Notes under the pieces: model-generated
What the model was told of the DNA's origin: nothing
The model's input: the letters and a program-made list of their open reading frames with translations, nothing else
The model's database searches: none
From: Hydractinia symbiolongicarpus
Taxonomy: Eukaryota; Cnidaria; Hydrozoa; Anthoathecata; Hydractiniidae
Assembly (NCBI RefSeq): GCF_029227915.1
Contig: NC_079884.1
Coordinates: 21,764,001 to 21,824,000, forward strand
Direction: 5' to 3'
Length of the DNA: 60,000 nt
Shown here: in pieces, positions 37,601-50,200 of the stretch
How the letters are laid out: every line of letters begins with the position of its first letter
Numbering within the stretch: the first letter of the stretch is position 1
Position numbers and translations under genes: made by a program

Positions 37601-40461
37601 AATATAATTTCCGTTTGTCTTTTACAGACAGACAAGTTAAAGACACACAAGCTACAGACAGACAAGCCACAGACGACGTGTTCTCTGTGCTAAATAAAAA
37701 ACATATATATTTCATGTTGTTTTTGTGGTAAAAAGTAATTATAGGTTATTATTTTCTCTTGGAATAACATAAACAAAAATTTGACGTAAGTTATGATAGA
37801 AAAAGGTATTCCATGGAACAGGCAACTTGTTAAATAATCAATCTCAATCAATGCCTGTCAAATTACTAGTTCATGTATCTGTTGAAAAAACATAATTAAA
37901 ATCAGCCTGCTAGTAAATGCTACCCTATCTCTCTCAATGTACTCAATACAAACTGCATTTTTCTAAGTTTTTTCCAATGTTTGATAACAAAACATCGTTT
38001 GAAAATTATCGAAAAACTACTCAAGAATTATCTAAACTATATATAGTTGTTTAAGGTTCTATACGAAATATTCTGAACATAAAGAACTGTTAAATAACTG
38101 AAGTTTAAAAGAGTAAACTTGAATGAAAATGAAACATGGTGAATGATCAAACCTTCTTGTCTGAACAACTTACATCAGTTAAAAAGAGGGTTTCCAATTC
38201 AAAGATGTCCAAATAGCCATCACCATTCTTATCTGCAAACATAGCAACGTAAGCAAATTTACAGAAATATAAAAGTGTGATAGAGTCTTTGTAAAATCAA
38301 TCATGTTCGTGTAAAACCTGCATGTCGAATATATCAGTAAATTCATGGGAAGAAATTAATTTTCGCAGAATGTAAATTTTGACATTTCTGTTATTCAGCA
38401 TTTGGGGCTAACAAATTTGCCCATCATCTTACCAATCAACTACTCCACACCTTAAACTTCTAAATATTATTTTGATCCATTTAAATAGATTGTAACAACG
38501 ACAGGTACAATTCATTTGCATTAAAAATCAACTAAGAAAGTTTAATTTTAAAATACTGCAAATTTTAAATTTTATTATTTCAAATTTACAACAGCGGTGA
38601 AAACTTAAGTATACTACAGTAACCATTTAAAAATAAAATAAAAATAACATCTCATATCAGACTGACAGAGCTATAAATGTTTGAAAGCATTGATGAATAT
38701 AAAATGACAGGAGTGTTTATACTATTTAAAGTTCATCTATCACTTACCATGTAGATTGAAAAATGTCTTTGGATCAAAACTATCTGGGTCAAGACCATCC
38801 TCTTTTTCCCAAACTTCTTCAAGCTGAGCTTTATGTCCCTAAACACATTTTTAAAGTTATTAAACTCAGCATAAACTAAATCACTCGGTTAAGCAAAGTT
38901 TGAGGACTGTAGTTAAAGTTGTTCTTACCGGTTCATGCATAGTTTCATGTTTTTTGTTATGATGTTTTTTATATTCTTCCTCATCTTTCTTTCTTTCCTC
39001 TTCAGTCATATTCTTTCTCTTTTCCCGAAGTTCATGCTCTTTTTGCATTTCATAACTTTTGAATTCGTCTTTACGCTTTTTATCTTGATCTATCATCATG
39101 TCATTATGCTGAAAATCAAAAACAACAAACTTTTTGCAACATTAGTTTGTATCCTGGGTAAACACAATACATATATTGAAGGAAATTTTTTATTTATCTG
39201 CAAATTAAATCACCATATACAGTAGATACAGAGAGAGAGATGTGCATATTTTACATGGTTAGTCTCACAAATATCGAAAGATATACCCTGTCTGTTATTT
39301 CCAGGAGGGGCTATGGCTTTGATGGGAAGTCCCGGAGTATTTAATGCTCTCCTTGAGCTACGCAAAATCCATTAGGGTCAGCGCTCTGCCAGACAATTCC
39401 CTGCCACATCCAAAGGTCCACACAGTGTGCCATCTACCCAATTTCCCTCACATGGCTTGGGTTAACCCGGGGCTATGGTAATATTTTAATTGCCCATATT
39501 GAAATGCTGCCAAGGGGAATTAACCCTGCACTCCTGCATAAAGTACAAGAGTGCCACAAAACTTTTATTTGTCAAAAAGTAGAAACAGTTTTTACTTTTT
39601 AGCAACAATATATTTTGCTGTAAACTTTTAATCAATCAGAACGTTTATTCTTAAAAAACCTTGTTACTGGAAAGAATTCAAAAACAACTGCCTGTTTAAA
39701 TATATACCAAAAAGAGTGCTTACATTTAATACTTCAAATTCACTACATGTTTTTTTGTTTCATGTGAAAAAAAATATTTCACACCCCTAATTAGCCACTG
39801 AATTCACTATTCACAATTCCCTTTGTGAAATCCCTCTTAAATCCATTGTCATCTAATTACATTGTACCAGATACCAAATTGTACAATTTATAAAGCAGAA
39901 ACGAATACTACTACTACTCACCTTTGACAGCAGTTTTTTTAAATCTTCTTTGCTAAACGTTTTCTGATCTTCATGGTGAATAGGATTCCAATAATTTCTG
40001 TCAATCCCCAACATGTGTTCTTTCTTTTGCCGCAAGAGGTCTCGTTGATATTCTACTTCCAACCTTTTAACTTCGTCTAACTTTTGCCTAAAAGCAATAA
40101 AAAAATGTGTACCAGCATCACATCTGGATAACTTAATTTCTCAATTAAAGACAATATATAACTTTTTATACCTAATATGATGACCAACTAAGTCGAAATG
40201 TTCTGCTATTTTTCCAGACCTTATATCATCTTCAGTCGCATTATTTAAAACAGATTTAAATTCTGCATCCTTTTCTAATTCCCCAACAACTTGTGTCAAA
40301 TACCGAAAATATTCTTGATCTTGTGCTTGTTCCTTTGTAAGTCCTTCGGTATTATATTTCCAATTATCGGTCATTTCTGCTTGGTTTCTTTCAACTGGTG
40401 GTGGAGCAACCAATTGCCCAATAAGAAGTGATAAAAGTACGAGTTTAATTTGAGTATCCAT
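34635..40461 (-). CDS. NUCB: Nucleobindin (NUCB1/NUCB2 family), complete
   Basis: Ca2+-binding protein of the secretory pathway; vertebrate members are Golgi or secreted and are the precursors of nesfatin peptides. Exons in transcript order: 40172-40461, 39922-40087, 38929-39108, 38748-38838, then either 38174-38232 or 37007-37065, then 35256-35348 and 34635-34844. They sum to 1089 nt (362 residues). A signal peptide is visible (hydrophobic [13 protein letters not shown], residues 7-19). The middle carries the family segments [23 protein letters not shown] and [13 protein letters not shown], plus a basic, charged helix ([20 protein letters not shown]). EF-hand loop 1 is [12 protein letters not shown] (243-254, or the [12 protein letters not shown] variant). 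Loop 2 is [12 protein letters not shown] (295-306); both have the canonical liganding positions. The protein ends soon after EF-2 in an acidic, His-containing tail. The vertebrate C-terminal leucine zipper and Q-rich region are missing. Confidence 0.93.
35041..35216. repeat. AT-rich minisatellite, about 16-17 bp unit
   Basis: About ten tandem, increasingly diverged copies of ACTCGAATAATATTTT in the last nucleobindin intron, 40 bp from the donor of the penultimate exon. The unit drifts to ATCCGAAAAATATTTT and ACTCAAATAATATTT across the array. Confidence 0.9.
37007..37065 (-). other. NUCB: Alternative EF-hand exon 5b of nucleobindin
   Basis: A 59-nt exon with a TTTATAG acceptor and GTGAGT donor, encoding [20 protein letters not shown]. 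It is 5 residues out of 20 different from exon 5a, while 16 of 59 bases differ. It has the same phases as 5a, so it can replace that exon. Confidence 0.85.
38174..38232 (-). other. NUCB: Alternative EF-hand exon 5a of nucleobindin
   Basis: A 59-nt exon with a TTTGCAG acceptor and GTAAGT donor, encoding [20 protein letters not shown]. It enters in phase 1 and leaves in phase 0. Joining it to 5b would give an in-frame TAG within 5b, and skipping both meets TGA early in the next exon. Confidence 0.88.
39249..39480. repeat. Dispersed repeat, copy 1
   Basis: About 230 bp in a nucleobindin intron, matching 54399-54609 in the same orientation. Shared blocks include TTACATGG(T/C)TAG(T/C)CTC, ATATACCCTGTCT, AGTGTGCCATCT and GGGGCTATG, in the same order. 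It has no coding frame, so a SINE or other short element is likely. Confidence 0.7.
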
Positions 40462-41261
40462 TCCAGACTATAATATGTATAACTAATAAAAAAATTGAAT
40501 GTATAATTGCAGTTGCATTAATGACCCTAAAAATTTAAAAGACTTTTTTAACAACATAAATTTTCCTCCGTGTTTCCTAGCTGTAATTTGTAGAACCTAG
40601 AAAAAACCATATTTAAAGTGAAAATATTAACATTAGTAAAAGATTATTAAAAATTGTTGAGGATTTTATTAAAGGTTTATATTAGACTTTTTTTAACAGT
40701 TAAAAACTAAAAAAATTAACAATTACACCCTTCCCCACCTCCTTGCAAAAAGTCAGTAAGCATGTTGAAAGTTAGAATGTAAATAAACTTTCTAATTTCA
40801 TTAGTGGGTTGACAACTTTTCTGTGTAATTAAACAGGGCAAATAAAGAATAATAATTTATAAGCAAACATTTCTACGACAATGGAACTTTTTGATTCATG
40901 TGTGCGAATTTCTAAAAAATGTTGAAAAAAGCAAAGGAGAATCTAATAACTTTCTTATTTTCCTTGCCACTCACCCAACAATTATGCTGTAATTTTTTCT
41001 GTAACACTACAGGAAAAGAAATATTGAAGTAAGTAGCTTTTTCTTATTACGAGACAAAATAATGTAATGTTTTTTGAATAAAATGCATCTTCTAAAAAAA
41101 AAGGACATTACCAAACATTTTTTGTGGTGAAACCTGATAATGATGCTTTGGCGAGGGTCATCAACTAGTTAGAACAAAATAGCAGGAATACGTTTTTGCT
41201 TATGTCAGCACTTTTCTGTGATGTCATCACAAGCTTAAAATTCCTTCAAAATACCACTATC

Positions 41262-41566
41262 TCAGGCCCGGAAATTTGATGAAACGGAAAACGATAAAAA
41301 CGTTTTTTTGTTTCCGCAAAGTAGACCTTGCGGAAATGATAGGTTAACGACAGTAACGATTAGCTTTAAACCGATAAATAGTGGGATATCTTGGCCCTAG
41401 TTAGTGACAAAACCTACTCCATAGTAGTAAAATATTATAATATAAATATATATAAAAAATAAAATTATTATAATTTGAAATATTGTCTAGGGGGAATAAC
41501 TTATCGTTACCATCTTTATTGGTTCGTGGAAACGTTGCATCGTTTCATCAAAATTTTCAGGCCTGG
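41262..41566. mobile_element. 305-bp MITE-like element
   Basis: The left end TCAGGCCCGGAAATTTGATG and the complement of the right end (CCAGGCCTGAAAATTTTGAT) are clearly related, sharing the CAGGCC and GATGAAACG blocks. The interior is AT-rich and non-coding. Confidence 0.65.
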
Positions 41567-41870
41567 GTCTACTGAAAATTTACTTTAGTTCTACAGCCAA
41601 TTTTTACATTCTGTTAAAGTTTCTGAAAGTCAAGTAAAGTTATTTAACATATGTTCTGTTTTATACATAATTTGCTTGAAAAGATGCCAAAAAATGCCCG
41701 AAAACCTAGTTTAATCACAACTCCACAAAAAACAGAAGAAATCCACTTCATGAAACAAAGGTGTGTTGGAAGTTTCAACCTCAAGGATAATCCCAACAAG
41801 AGTTATTATATTTTCCCTATTTTAAGGCTTTCATAGGAATTCTTAGGGGTAGTCTCGAGTAATAGTCAAT

Positions 41871-42465
41871 AGTCAGGGATAACCGCAAATTAGGCTATCA
41901 CGCCTAATTAGGATAGTAGCTTAGTTAGGAGATTTTTCATAGACTAGTTAGGAGACCATCTCCTATTTAGAAGATGCGTTTTCTTCTTTTACGATTATCT
42001 CGACAACCACGTCTGGTCGCGCCATCTTCTTTCGAAATTTGTTGCTCATTACATCATCTTCGTTTGAGCAAAATTTTTTATAGTTTGCTTCACGGTACTA
42101 AAAATTATACGTCAAAAGTCTTTGGATCGGCTAATTAGACGAGAAATAGTCTATTTAGGCTATGCTAGCATGTTGAAAATATGCGGGCGGGAAATTTTTC
42201 AGAAGCAACCTTGGCCGTAAACAAAGAAGCTGTAACAAAGCGCATGCGGTCTTAATCAAAACAAACTAAACGCTATATCTTCTGACAGCGCAAATAATAA
42301 AGATATAGAACGTTTTTATCTAATAAAATCATTGCGATTATGCAACAGAACAGTGATAGGCAGCAAAAACCATGTTGATAGCCTAATTAGGAGAGATAAA
42401 TCGCCTAAATAAGCTATCATAGACTAATTAGACTATTACAGCCTAATTTGCGGTTATCCTTGACT
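41871..42465. mobile_element. 595-bp inverted-repeat element with CTAATTAGG sub-repeats
   Basis: The left terminus (41871-41896, beginning AGTCAGGGATAACCGCAAAT) and the complement of the right terminus (42440-42465) match at 25 of 26 positions. Both subterminal zones carry multiple copies of CCTAATTAGG or GCTATCA-like motifs. No transposase frame is seen. It holds an E2F-like GGGCGGGAAATTT at 42185-42197. Confidence 0.8.
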
Positions 42466-45289
42466 GTTCTGAGCTTAAGGACAAAAAGATTTGGCATGCC
42501 ATGTGTGTCTAATAGGTAAATATTGAACTTCAGTAAGTATCATAGCCATGCAGCCCTGCATAAAATGGAGTAATTAAAGAAAAGCCCTCCTCAAAATATG
42601 CTTAGCTAGTTTGGCAAAACATTTTAGTAAAATATACTTGGTTTAGTAAATGTTTCGCTACATAATGGTTAAGATTAAAAAGGAAAACTCCTCACGAAAC
42701 AAAAAAACATAAAGCCAACGTCGTAAAATGAGGCGAAACAAACACTTCACACAACCATCTCACAGTTCTTTATTTGATTTCATTTTCACTAAGAGCTGTT
42801 TTTTACTATTGTTATTTTTTTGTTTTTATAATATTTTGTTGATGTCAGTAAAATTTCTTCCTGTGGACTAAAAGAACGTGGCAATACCCTAAAACACAAT
42901 CCAACTGCTACAGGAAACATGATTCAGCTAAAAGTGATTATCGTGAAGAAAGAACTGCGTGTTGGATACTATGTTAAGTTGTGCAATTTAATGCGAATAA
43001 CTCAGAGGTATTCTGTTATATATTTTGATCTCACATGTTCAAAATGGTAGCATATAATCAAAACAAAAGGCAGAAGCCACAAGACACAAGGCGAAGGTAA
43101 GATAAACTTAGCAAACGGAAATATGCATGCAGAAACATGGGTAAAATTATTATCATTTATATAAAATAAAATATATAGATGTTGACTGAATAAAAATCAA
43201 ATATGTAAATTATTTTATAATTACATTACAAGCTCTTGTCATACCCTCTTTCTCTCTGTGCTTTTTAAGTAACTTTCGTTTTTACTTTTTTTCTTTCCAG
43301 CTAGTTATAGCTGCCTATATTAAGCTAATATGTACCAAAATACGAAAATTAAGTCAATGGTATCTACTTTGATATCACTTAAGTCCATTTTTTTAAATAA
43401 ATCTGCACAAAGGTCCATAAAGTAAGGGAAAACTTTTAAATATACTGTCACAGTATAAATAAACTAAACTCCTAATAACAAGGCCTCAATTACATAATAC
43501 TGCAAAAAATCACTTATTTAAACTGTTAAAAGCAAAATATTTTTAAATTGTTGCACTTAAGCCAAAATTCAGTTTTTTATTAGTGCTGAGAAACAAGTAT
43601 AAAATGAAACCACATCCAATTATTTTAAACCAATAAAAAATTGATAAGAGCATTCGAAATATAACACAACATAGTTACACTGTGTTTCACTTAATTGGGC
43701 TTTATTAGACATTTAATTTGAAGGTAGCATAGTTATTATCCTGTAACAGCATATTTAAAAGTTTTCCCTGACTGCATAATTGAGCAAGTAAGACTTTGTA
43801 CTCCCTTTCCTGGTAACAAAGCTTACAAAAAGTTCAAGGTGTAGAGGCATGCAAATGATTCACATAGTTTTTTTTAACTCATACAGGTCATTCATGCTAA
43901 CCTTAATTTTTTATGTGACTTTATTATTTGCAATAAGTAAATGTCATATATATCTGTTAATTCTTTTGTTCTTTGCAGCAGTATGTTAAAATTTAATGTT
44001 TGTTTGTTATCAATAGTGTCAAATATAAAAAAAACAGAAAAAATGGTGGGGGTCTTGGCGTGTAATACGCCATTGCTTCAGAAGCTTTGCTACTGAAACG
44101 AGTTTTATGTACGCTAATCCGCCAATTTGTTTTACTTAACAAGATCGTGACACAAGGGAAAATATCAAGCCATATTGTTTATTTTTATTTAAATCTTAAG
44201 AATACAACTCTCTCTTAAAAACTATTCTTGAACATTTTTATCAATCGGCAGAGTTGAGTTTCTTCAGCATATCTCACGTTGCTGTACCTAAAGAGTATAA
44301 AATACTTTTCTTAATGCTGGAAATGTTTGTAGCATTTTCTATACATAAATGCAAAATCAGCGATTGAAGAACAGGCACATTGTTTATTACTTTAGGTACG
44401 GCTGATCCGCTATGACATTGTTTTTTAAGCCAATAAGCTTGATTTTTCGAGAATTTGAACCAATCAGAATATTTTAAAATCATAACAAGCTTTTTTAATT
44501 GCCATGTGAGGCAAATAAACTTTTTGATAACTAAAGTTAGTTTGAAAAATAAGATCAGTAAAAAGTTTATAAAAAACTAACAAAAGCAAATGATTCCGTT
44601 CGGTATAAAAGAATTTAAAAAGCGTAACGAAAATTCTAACGGAATGTAACAAATTTTGTGGACAGTAGTTATAAGTGGAAAGGATACGTATCTCTCTTCC
44701 TCAAAAATATCAAAAAGGGAAAAATGATAAAGTTAGTTTACTAGGCTTTTGCTATAAGATAAACGCTAGAAATTAGCTAAACAAAAGATGTAGCAACCTG
44801 CCACCACATGTAGCTATAAATTCGTCCCAAAATTGACTGAAAATTACTTTATTAAGTCCAATATTTTTCACGTTTTTATTAGCAAATGGTATAAACAAAA
44901 CATTATAGCCATAGCAACAAATAAGGAGAAACACATAGCTTAGCTATTATAGAAACAAAAAAGATTAACAAAAAAAACTAACCTTACAGTACAGTAGCTT
45001 AAGCTACTGTGCTCCGATCGTTGTTTGTTTTTGCATTGGCAGGAAGATTATACTCTGCAGGTTAATTTCTTTGGATTAAATAAAAATCAACTTGTTTTTG
45101 TAGCACGTCAGGAAAGTTCCTCTAGCAGTTATGCATAAATTTCATGTATGTCATCAGAATTTTTTCATTTGAAAACAAACTTCACACGTTCTCGCAAGCT
45201 CCTTCAAACCATGCTGAGAACGGAAAGATCTTCACAACCAAGTGCAACTGATATTTATACCAAATGCTTATAATCTTTATCAATACCTA

Positions 45290-45660
45290 TAATCAACCTT
45301 GACAGGGTTTGTGCGCTATAACGTCTAGCGCTACAGTCTAACCTTCACGGAGGAACATATTATAGTAATACCTAGAAACATTTTTGACATGGTTTGTGCA
45401 CTATACCGTCTTGTGCCAAGGTTAGACCTTCATGGAAGATCATATTATATTAATACCTTAGAAACAACCTCGACAGAGTTTGTGCACTATACTGTTAGTG
45501 CTATGGTCAAACCTTCACAGAGGCTCATATTATAGTAAAACCTAGAAACAACCTTGACAGGGTTTGTGCGCTATACCGTTAGTGCTACGGTCAAACCTTC
45601 ACAGAAGATCATATTATAGTAATACCTACAAACAACCTTGACAGGGTTTGAGCGCTATTA
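45290..45660. repeat. Tandem repeat, 84-87 bp period, about 4.3 copies
   Basis: Units start with (T)TGACAGGGTTTGTGCGCTAT at about 45300, 45384, 45471, 45555 and 45639. Each continues through a GCTA(C/T)GGTC block, ACCTTCA and a CATATTATA block to ACCTAGAAACAA. Copies differ by about 10-20 %, so the array is not recent. Confidence 0.9.
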
Positions 45661-46435
45661 TTGCATCAAGACTGCATGACATAAAACAGATTGCGTCAAC
45701 ATCAGTTGCCTAAATCTTTGCTGTAAGGAATGTGATAAAGACAATAACGCAAAGAAAAATAAGAAGCCGATTTTCGTTTGCAGGATTCCGGGTTCAATTG
45801 GAAAACACCGGGATTTATCTTGGAAATTATTTCTTCGCGTAGTGGTGGAAATTTTTTTCTATGTTGCGTGACAGGGTTGACATAGTCTAAATCCTTGCCT
45901 GATCAAATTAAACAATAACATTTAATAATTTATAGTGGTATAGATAAGTAAACTAAGAGCTTTTTTCATTTTTTATATACTTGCCTAAAATTAAATATTG
46001 GGTGATGTGCTTGTTATTTTGTGTATGTTATTTGTTAAGTTAGCAATGTTTCTTTTTTTTCTTTATATCAAAAATAGTTGAGCTTGCGTAGTGCAGAAAT
46101 ATATATGGTTATCATGGTTTTGGTAGTAGTTCTTCTACAATATGCCTAACACGCATTAAACTCGCCCGTCATGATCAGAGCCGAAGCATTCTCTGTTGAG
46201 AATGAAATACAGATGTGCAATGATAAATATTAACCTATGTATGGTTTTGGTTGTTTTGTAAACGACTTTTTAGTATATAAAAATACCATAAAAGTGCTAT
46301 CTGATTTTTTAAAAATTAAGATTCTACAATCTATTTTCATCTGTTTTAATTCACTAACCTACTTGAACCAACTCATTTACTTTATCCTTGCTTACTTTAA
46401 CCTATTTACCTACTTAATCTATTTACATATCAAAA

Positions 46436-46474
46436 CCAGAATTGTAATGATGCTAGACATCATTACAATTCTGG
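46436..46474. repeat. Perfect 17-bp inverted repeat, 5-base loop
   Basis: CCAGAATTGTAATGATG at 46436-46452 and its exact complement at 46458-46474. It lies about 0.8 kb upstream of the SLC15 start codon. Confidence 0.9.
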
Positions 46475-47258
46475 ACCTTTTAATAGACAAAAATTTATTT
46501 TGAATTTTTTTACCTGTGTACCCTATGTGTAGGGCTTGAAACACTTGTTGTTTAAACCACATGATCACATACATTAGGTGTAGGATCATCACATTAGGTA
46601 TAGAATCATGTGTTTTCAATGGACTTTTTGAGGATATTGGGGTTTAAAAATTATGCTGAGGTCATCAGAGACCTGTGCAATGGTACTAAAAACTTAGCAA
46701 GCTTATAAACCAGCATGCCTATTGTCGATAGAATGGTCTTTAAGTCGATAGAATAGTCTTAAACCCATTTATTGCAGTTTTGCGAGTCTTAGCTGAACCA
46801 TATATAATACACCAGGTCTAGTACTAGTAAGTCGTAATTTTTCAGCTAATCTCTAGTTGTAAGACAAGTGGAACAATCCAATCTAGGAAATTCTGAAGAT
46901 TCTGAAGATAGGTAAATGAAATATGGTATAAATAAACCGAGTAACCAAAAACACATATTAATTTTGTTTTTTCATTTCCTTCTCTGTGAAAGAAAGATTG
47001 TTTGTTTTCAAAATACTTTAAATTTATTTGATCATATGACAGTATAATCATTGTTAAAAAAAATTCCCTTATCAAAATGAAAGTGTATTGACACTGACAA
47101 CTGTGTGCAAAGACTTTTTGAAAGAGTTTTTTTGTTTAATATTCTTTTTATGGCTGTTTTTGTGCTCATTACCTCTGGCTTTTTTGAGAATTTCTTTTAG
47201 TCTTTAATCTTCTTCAAGAATGTAATTTTTTTTTGTTTAATTTAGAACTATAATAATT

Positions 47259-50200
47259 ATGCCAATTCCTGATGAATACGAAAATGAGGAGGACAATGAT
47301 GTTGCGTCAAAGTTTAGTGATCAAGGCAAAATTCCAAAAATAGTTATATTAGTACTTGTGTTGGAGACATGTGAAAGAATATCATATTACAGCATATCAG
47401 CAAATTTATTACTGTTTTCACAAACACAGCTACAATTGACATCATCTACTGCTGTCATAGTAGTTTTAGCATTCTCTGGTTAGTTTAATGTAACTTTTTA
47501 ACTGTAAAACACACCGTTTCTTAATTCACCACCATTTCACCCTAACTATAGATTGGTTTTCTTAATCTTCTTAAATTTTCGTTCTTTTCTGTGTACATGG
47601 TCAACTTTCGCAACAGGTATTGTAGATAAAAAGCCTTTTAAACCAATCCTTTTGATTTACTTGTGACATTCAAGCTTTTCCCTGGTTTGTGATTCCAGTA
47701 CTTTTGTTGTTTTACCAAGACAGATTTTTTTGTTTATTAAACCACTGAACTTTGCCTCTGTCTTTGTGACACATCCTACACAGCTTGTTGATAGTTATTT
47801 GTCTAGTTATTGATTATAATTTATACAAAAGAAGGGTTGCTTATGCTGCAATTGTTAAAAGTTAAAAAACCGTTTGATCAAGGATTCGTTTGATCGAGGA
47901 TTCGTTTTAAGTAAAATTTGCAGAAAAAAATTAACAAAAAACAACTTTTACTTGTGAAATAATATGTTTTTGCATAGTCATGTGTTAGACGTAAGAAATT
48001 TTCGTTTTGTCAAAAAATGATCAATCAATAGGTATATTCTTCCTTCTTTCGAAAGTAATGTTTCAGCTATCATTATTAGATCATCCAAAAAATCTTTGAC
48101 CACTACATTTTTAGCTAAATTTACTAAATTTTCGCGGATCTAATATTTATCGTTTTTTTTCCGAACTATTTTGTTCGTTTTCCGCTTTATGTTGGAAACT
48201 TGTGAAATGTGTTTAAAATAGGATGGTTAAACATGGGGCTCGTTTTATCTTGTTTATAATAGCTGGCTAGAAGATTTTGGCACCAAGTTTTTAGTAACTC
48301 TGTAATCCTATTTTATTGAGTGGTACAGCTTTGATTATTTAACGCAATTTTTATTAATAAACTATTTTAAACTTTCTCGGTAATCTTGAGCTCTTGCCTT
48401 GTCAGTAAATTTATTGTTTTGTTTTCAGGTGTGAGTTACATGTTCCCGCTGTTTGGGAGCTGGATAGCTGATTCGTTAGCCGGGAAATTCAATGCCATAT
48501 ATGGTTCTTGTTTATGTTATTTTGTTGGCGCTTGCTTGATTCCAGTTGTAGCGTACGATGGAGACCTGTTCACACTTACTATGGAACATAAATACATTTT
48601 TTTTGCAATATCATTATTTTTAATATCAATCGGCACGGGAGGTATAAAAGCGAATATATCGACTTTCGGCGCCGAACAAGTAGCTCCCTATGGTGAAGCA
48701 GCAATACGTCGATTTTTTAACTGGTTTTACTGGTTGATTAATTTTGCATCGCTAGTTTCTTTTTCGTTCATCGCATATCTGCAGACTAAAAATTTCTTCT
48801 TTGGTTATATTCCGCCTGTTGCTGCCATGTTTATCTCGCTGTTTGTTTTTGTTTTGGGAAGAAGGAAATACGTGTACAAGCCCCCGAATGGCAGCCAGTT
48901 AACAGACATCATAAAAATACTGTCCCACGCGGTATCGAGAAAGCTGAGATACAGAAGCAGAGTAAGGTCTGAGTTGCCAGTCGGTGCGGAATTAGACCTG
49001 CTAGATTATGCGCATGTTTCGTTCGGTGGGTTGTATTCGTCCGATCAAATAGATATCGTTCGATGTGTCGGAAGAATAACGTTAGTGTTTCTAGCTATGA
49101 TTATATTTTGGACAACATATTTTCAGGTCTGTGTTTTATCACTTTGATTACGATTTAAGTACAGTGTGTTTTTTCTACACTCTTTTTTTGCCTGTACCTA
49201 GCGGCCGGTAGGTTTTATTATCAACTCTTTTTTTAGATGCTTAGACCTTTGCGACCTACTTTAAAATGCGCTATTTGCCTGTTGTAACATGCGCGCCTTA
49301 CGAAACAATTACTTCCGTAAACGGTTAAAAGGTCGAGAAAAAGGGTAGGCTGACGTCTGCAAAAATACTACATAACCAAATTTGTATATACTCGGTAGAT
49401 ATTGGTATATTCATAGCGCTTGTCTTTTATATAGAAAAAGCTTTGAAAGCTACTTGCTTGGACGATTTCCTAACATTTCCCCGAAGTTTCATTTTGTTAT
49501 TTCCGTCACAGATGATCTAACTGTCGGTAGCTAAGAAATTATGTGGAGAGCAGGAGACAGTTTACTTTATTATTTTTCCTAAGTTGTTCGCTAGACTGGC
49601 GTAATATTACATCAAATTCTTTCTTTTTTCAGATACCAAGCTCTTTTCTACTACAAGGTGAATATATGAAACTAAAGCTACACGAAAATTTTTATCTTCC
49701 AGCAGCTTCTTTAAATTTAGTAAATGGTATCATAGTGCTATGCTTGATTCAAGTCATGGAATTTTGCATATATCCTGTATGTAATTATTTTAATTTTCAC
49801 TTCACGCCCCTCCGCCGCATGGGTGTTGGGATGATTTTGGCGTGTTTATCCATGGTGTCAGCTGGTTTAACTGAGACATATCGTCGTTCGCATGTCGATG
49901 GGCTATCGTTTAATAATTTCACGGCTGCATCATATAATGCATCTAGTGTCACAGTGTTTCTACAAGTGCCTCAGTACGCCTTAATTGGATCTAGTGAAGT
50001 TTTTACCAGTATATCCGGTAAGAATGTTTGTCGCCTTTTGATCGCCCCAAATTTGTAAATGATTGAAGAAATAAGTGAAGAAATGAATGAATAAATGAAC
50101 TGTGGCCGTGTAAATGCAGCTTTATTTTCTGTAGCAAATATTTTTCTGTGTCAGTAATTGATAGAATGACATGTAAACGAAATAATTTCTTGTTCTTTTT

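Larger units (their letters stand above)
40462..47258. other. Intergenic between divergent nucleobindin and SLC15 genes
   Basis: No gene is recognised. It must hold both promoters, but no promoter motif is convincing. Contents seen are inverted-repeat elements at 41262-41566 and 41871-42465, a tandem repeat at about 45290-45660, and a hairpin at 46436-46474. Confidence 0.6.
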
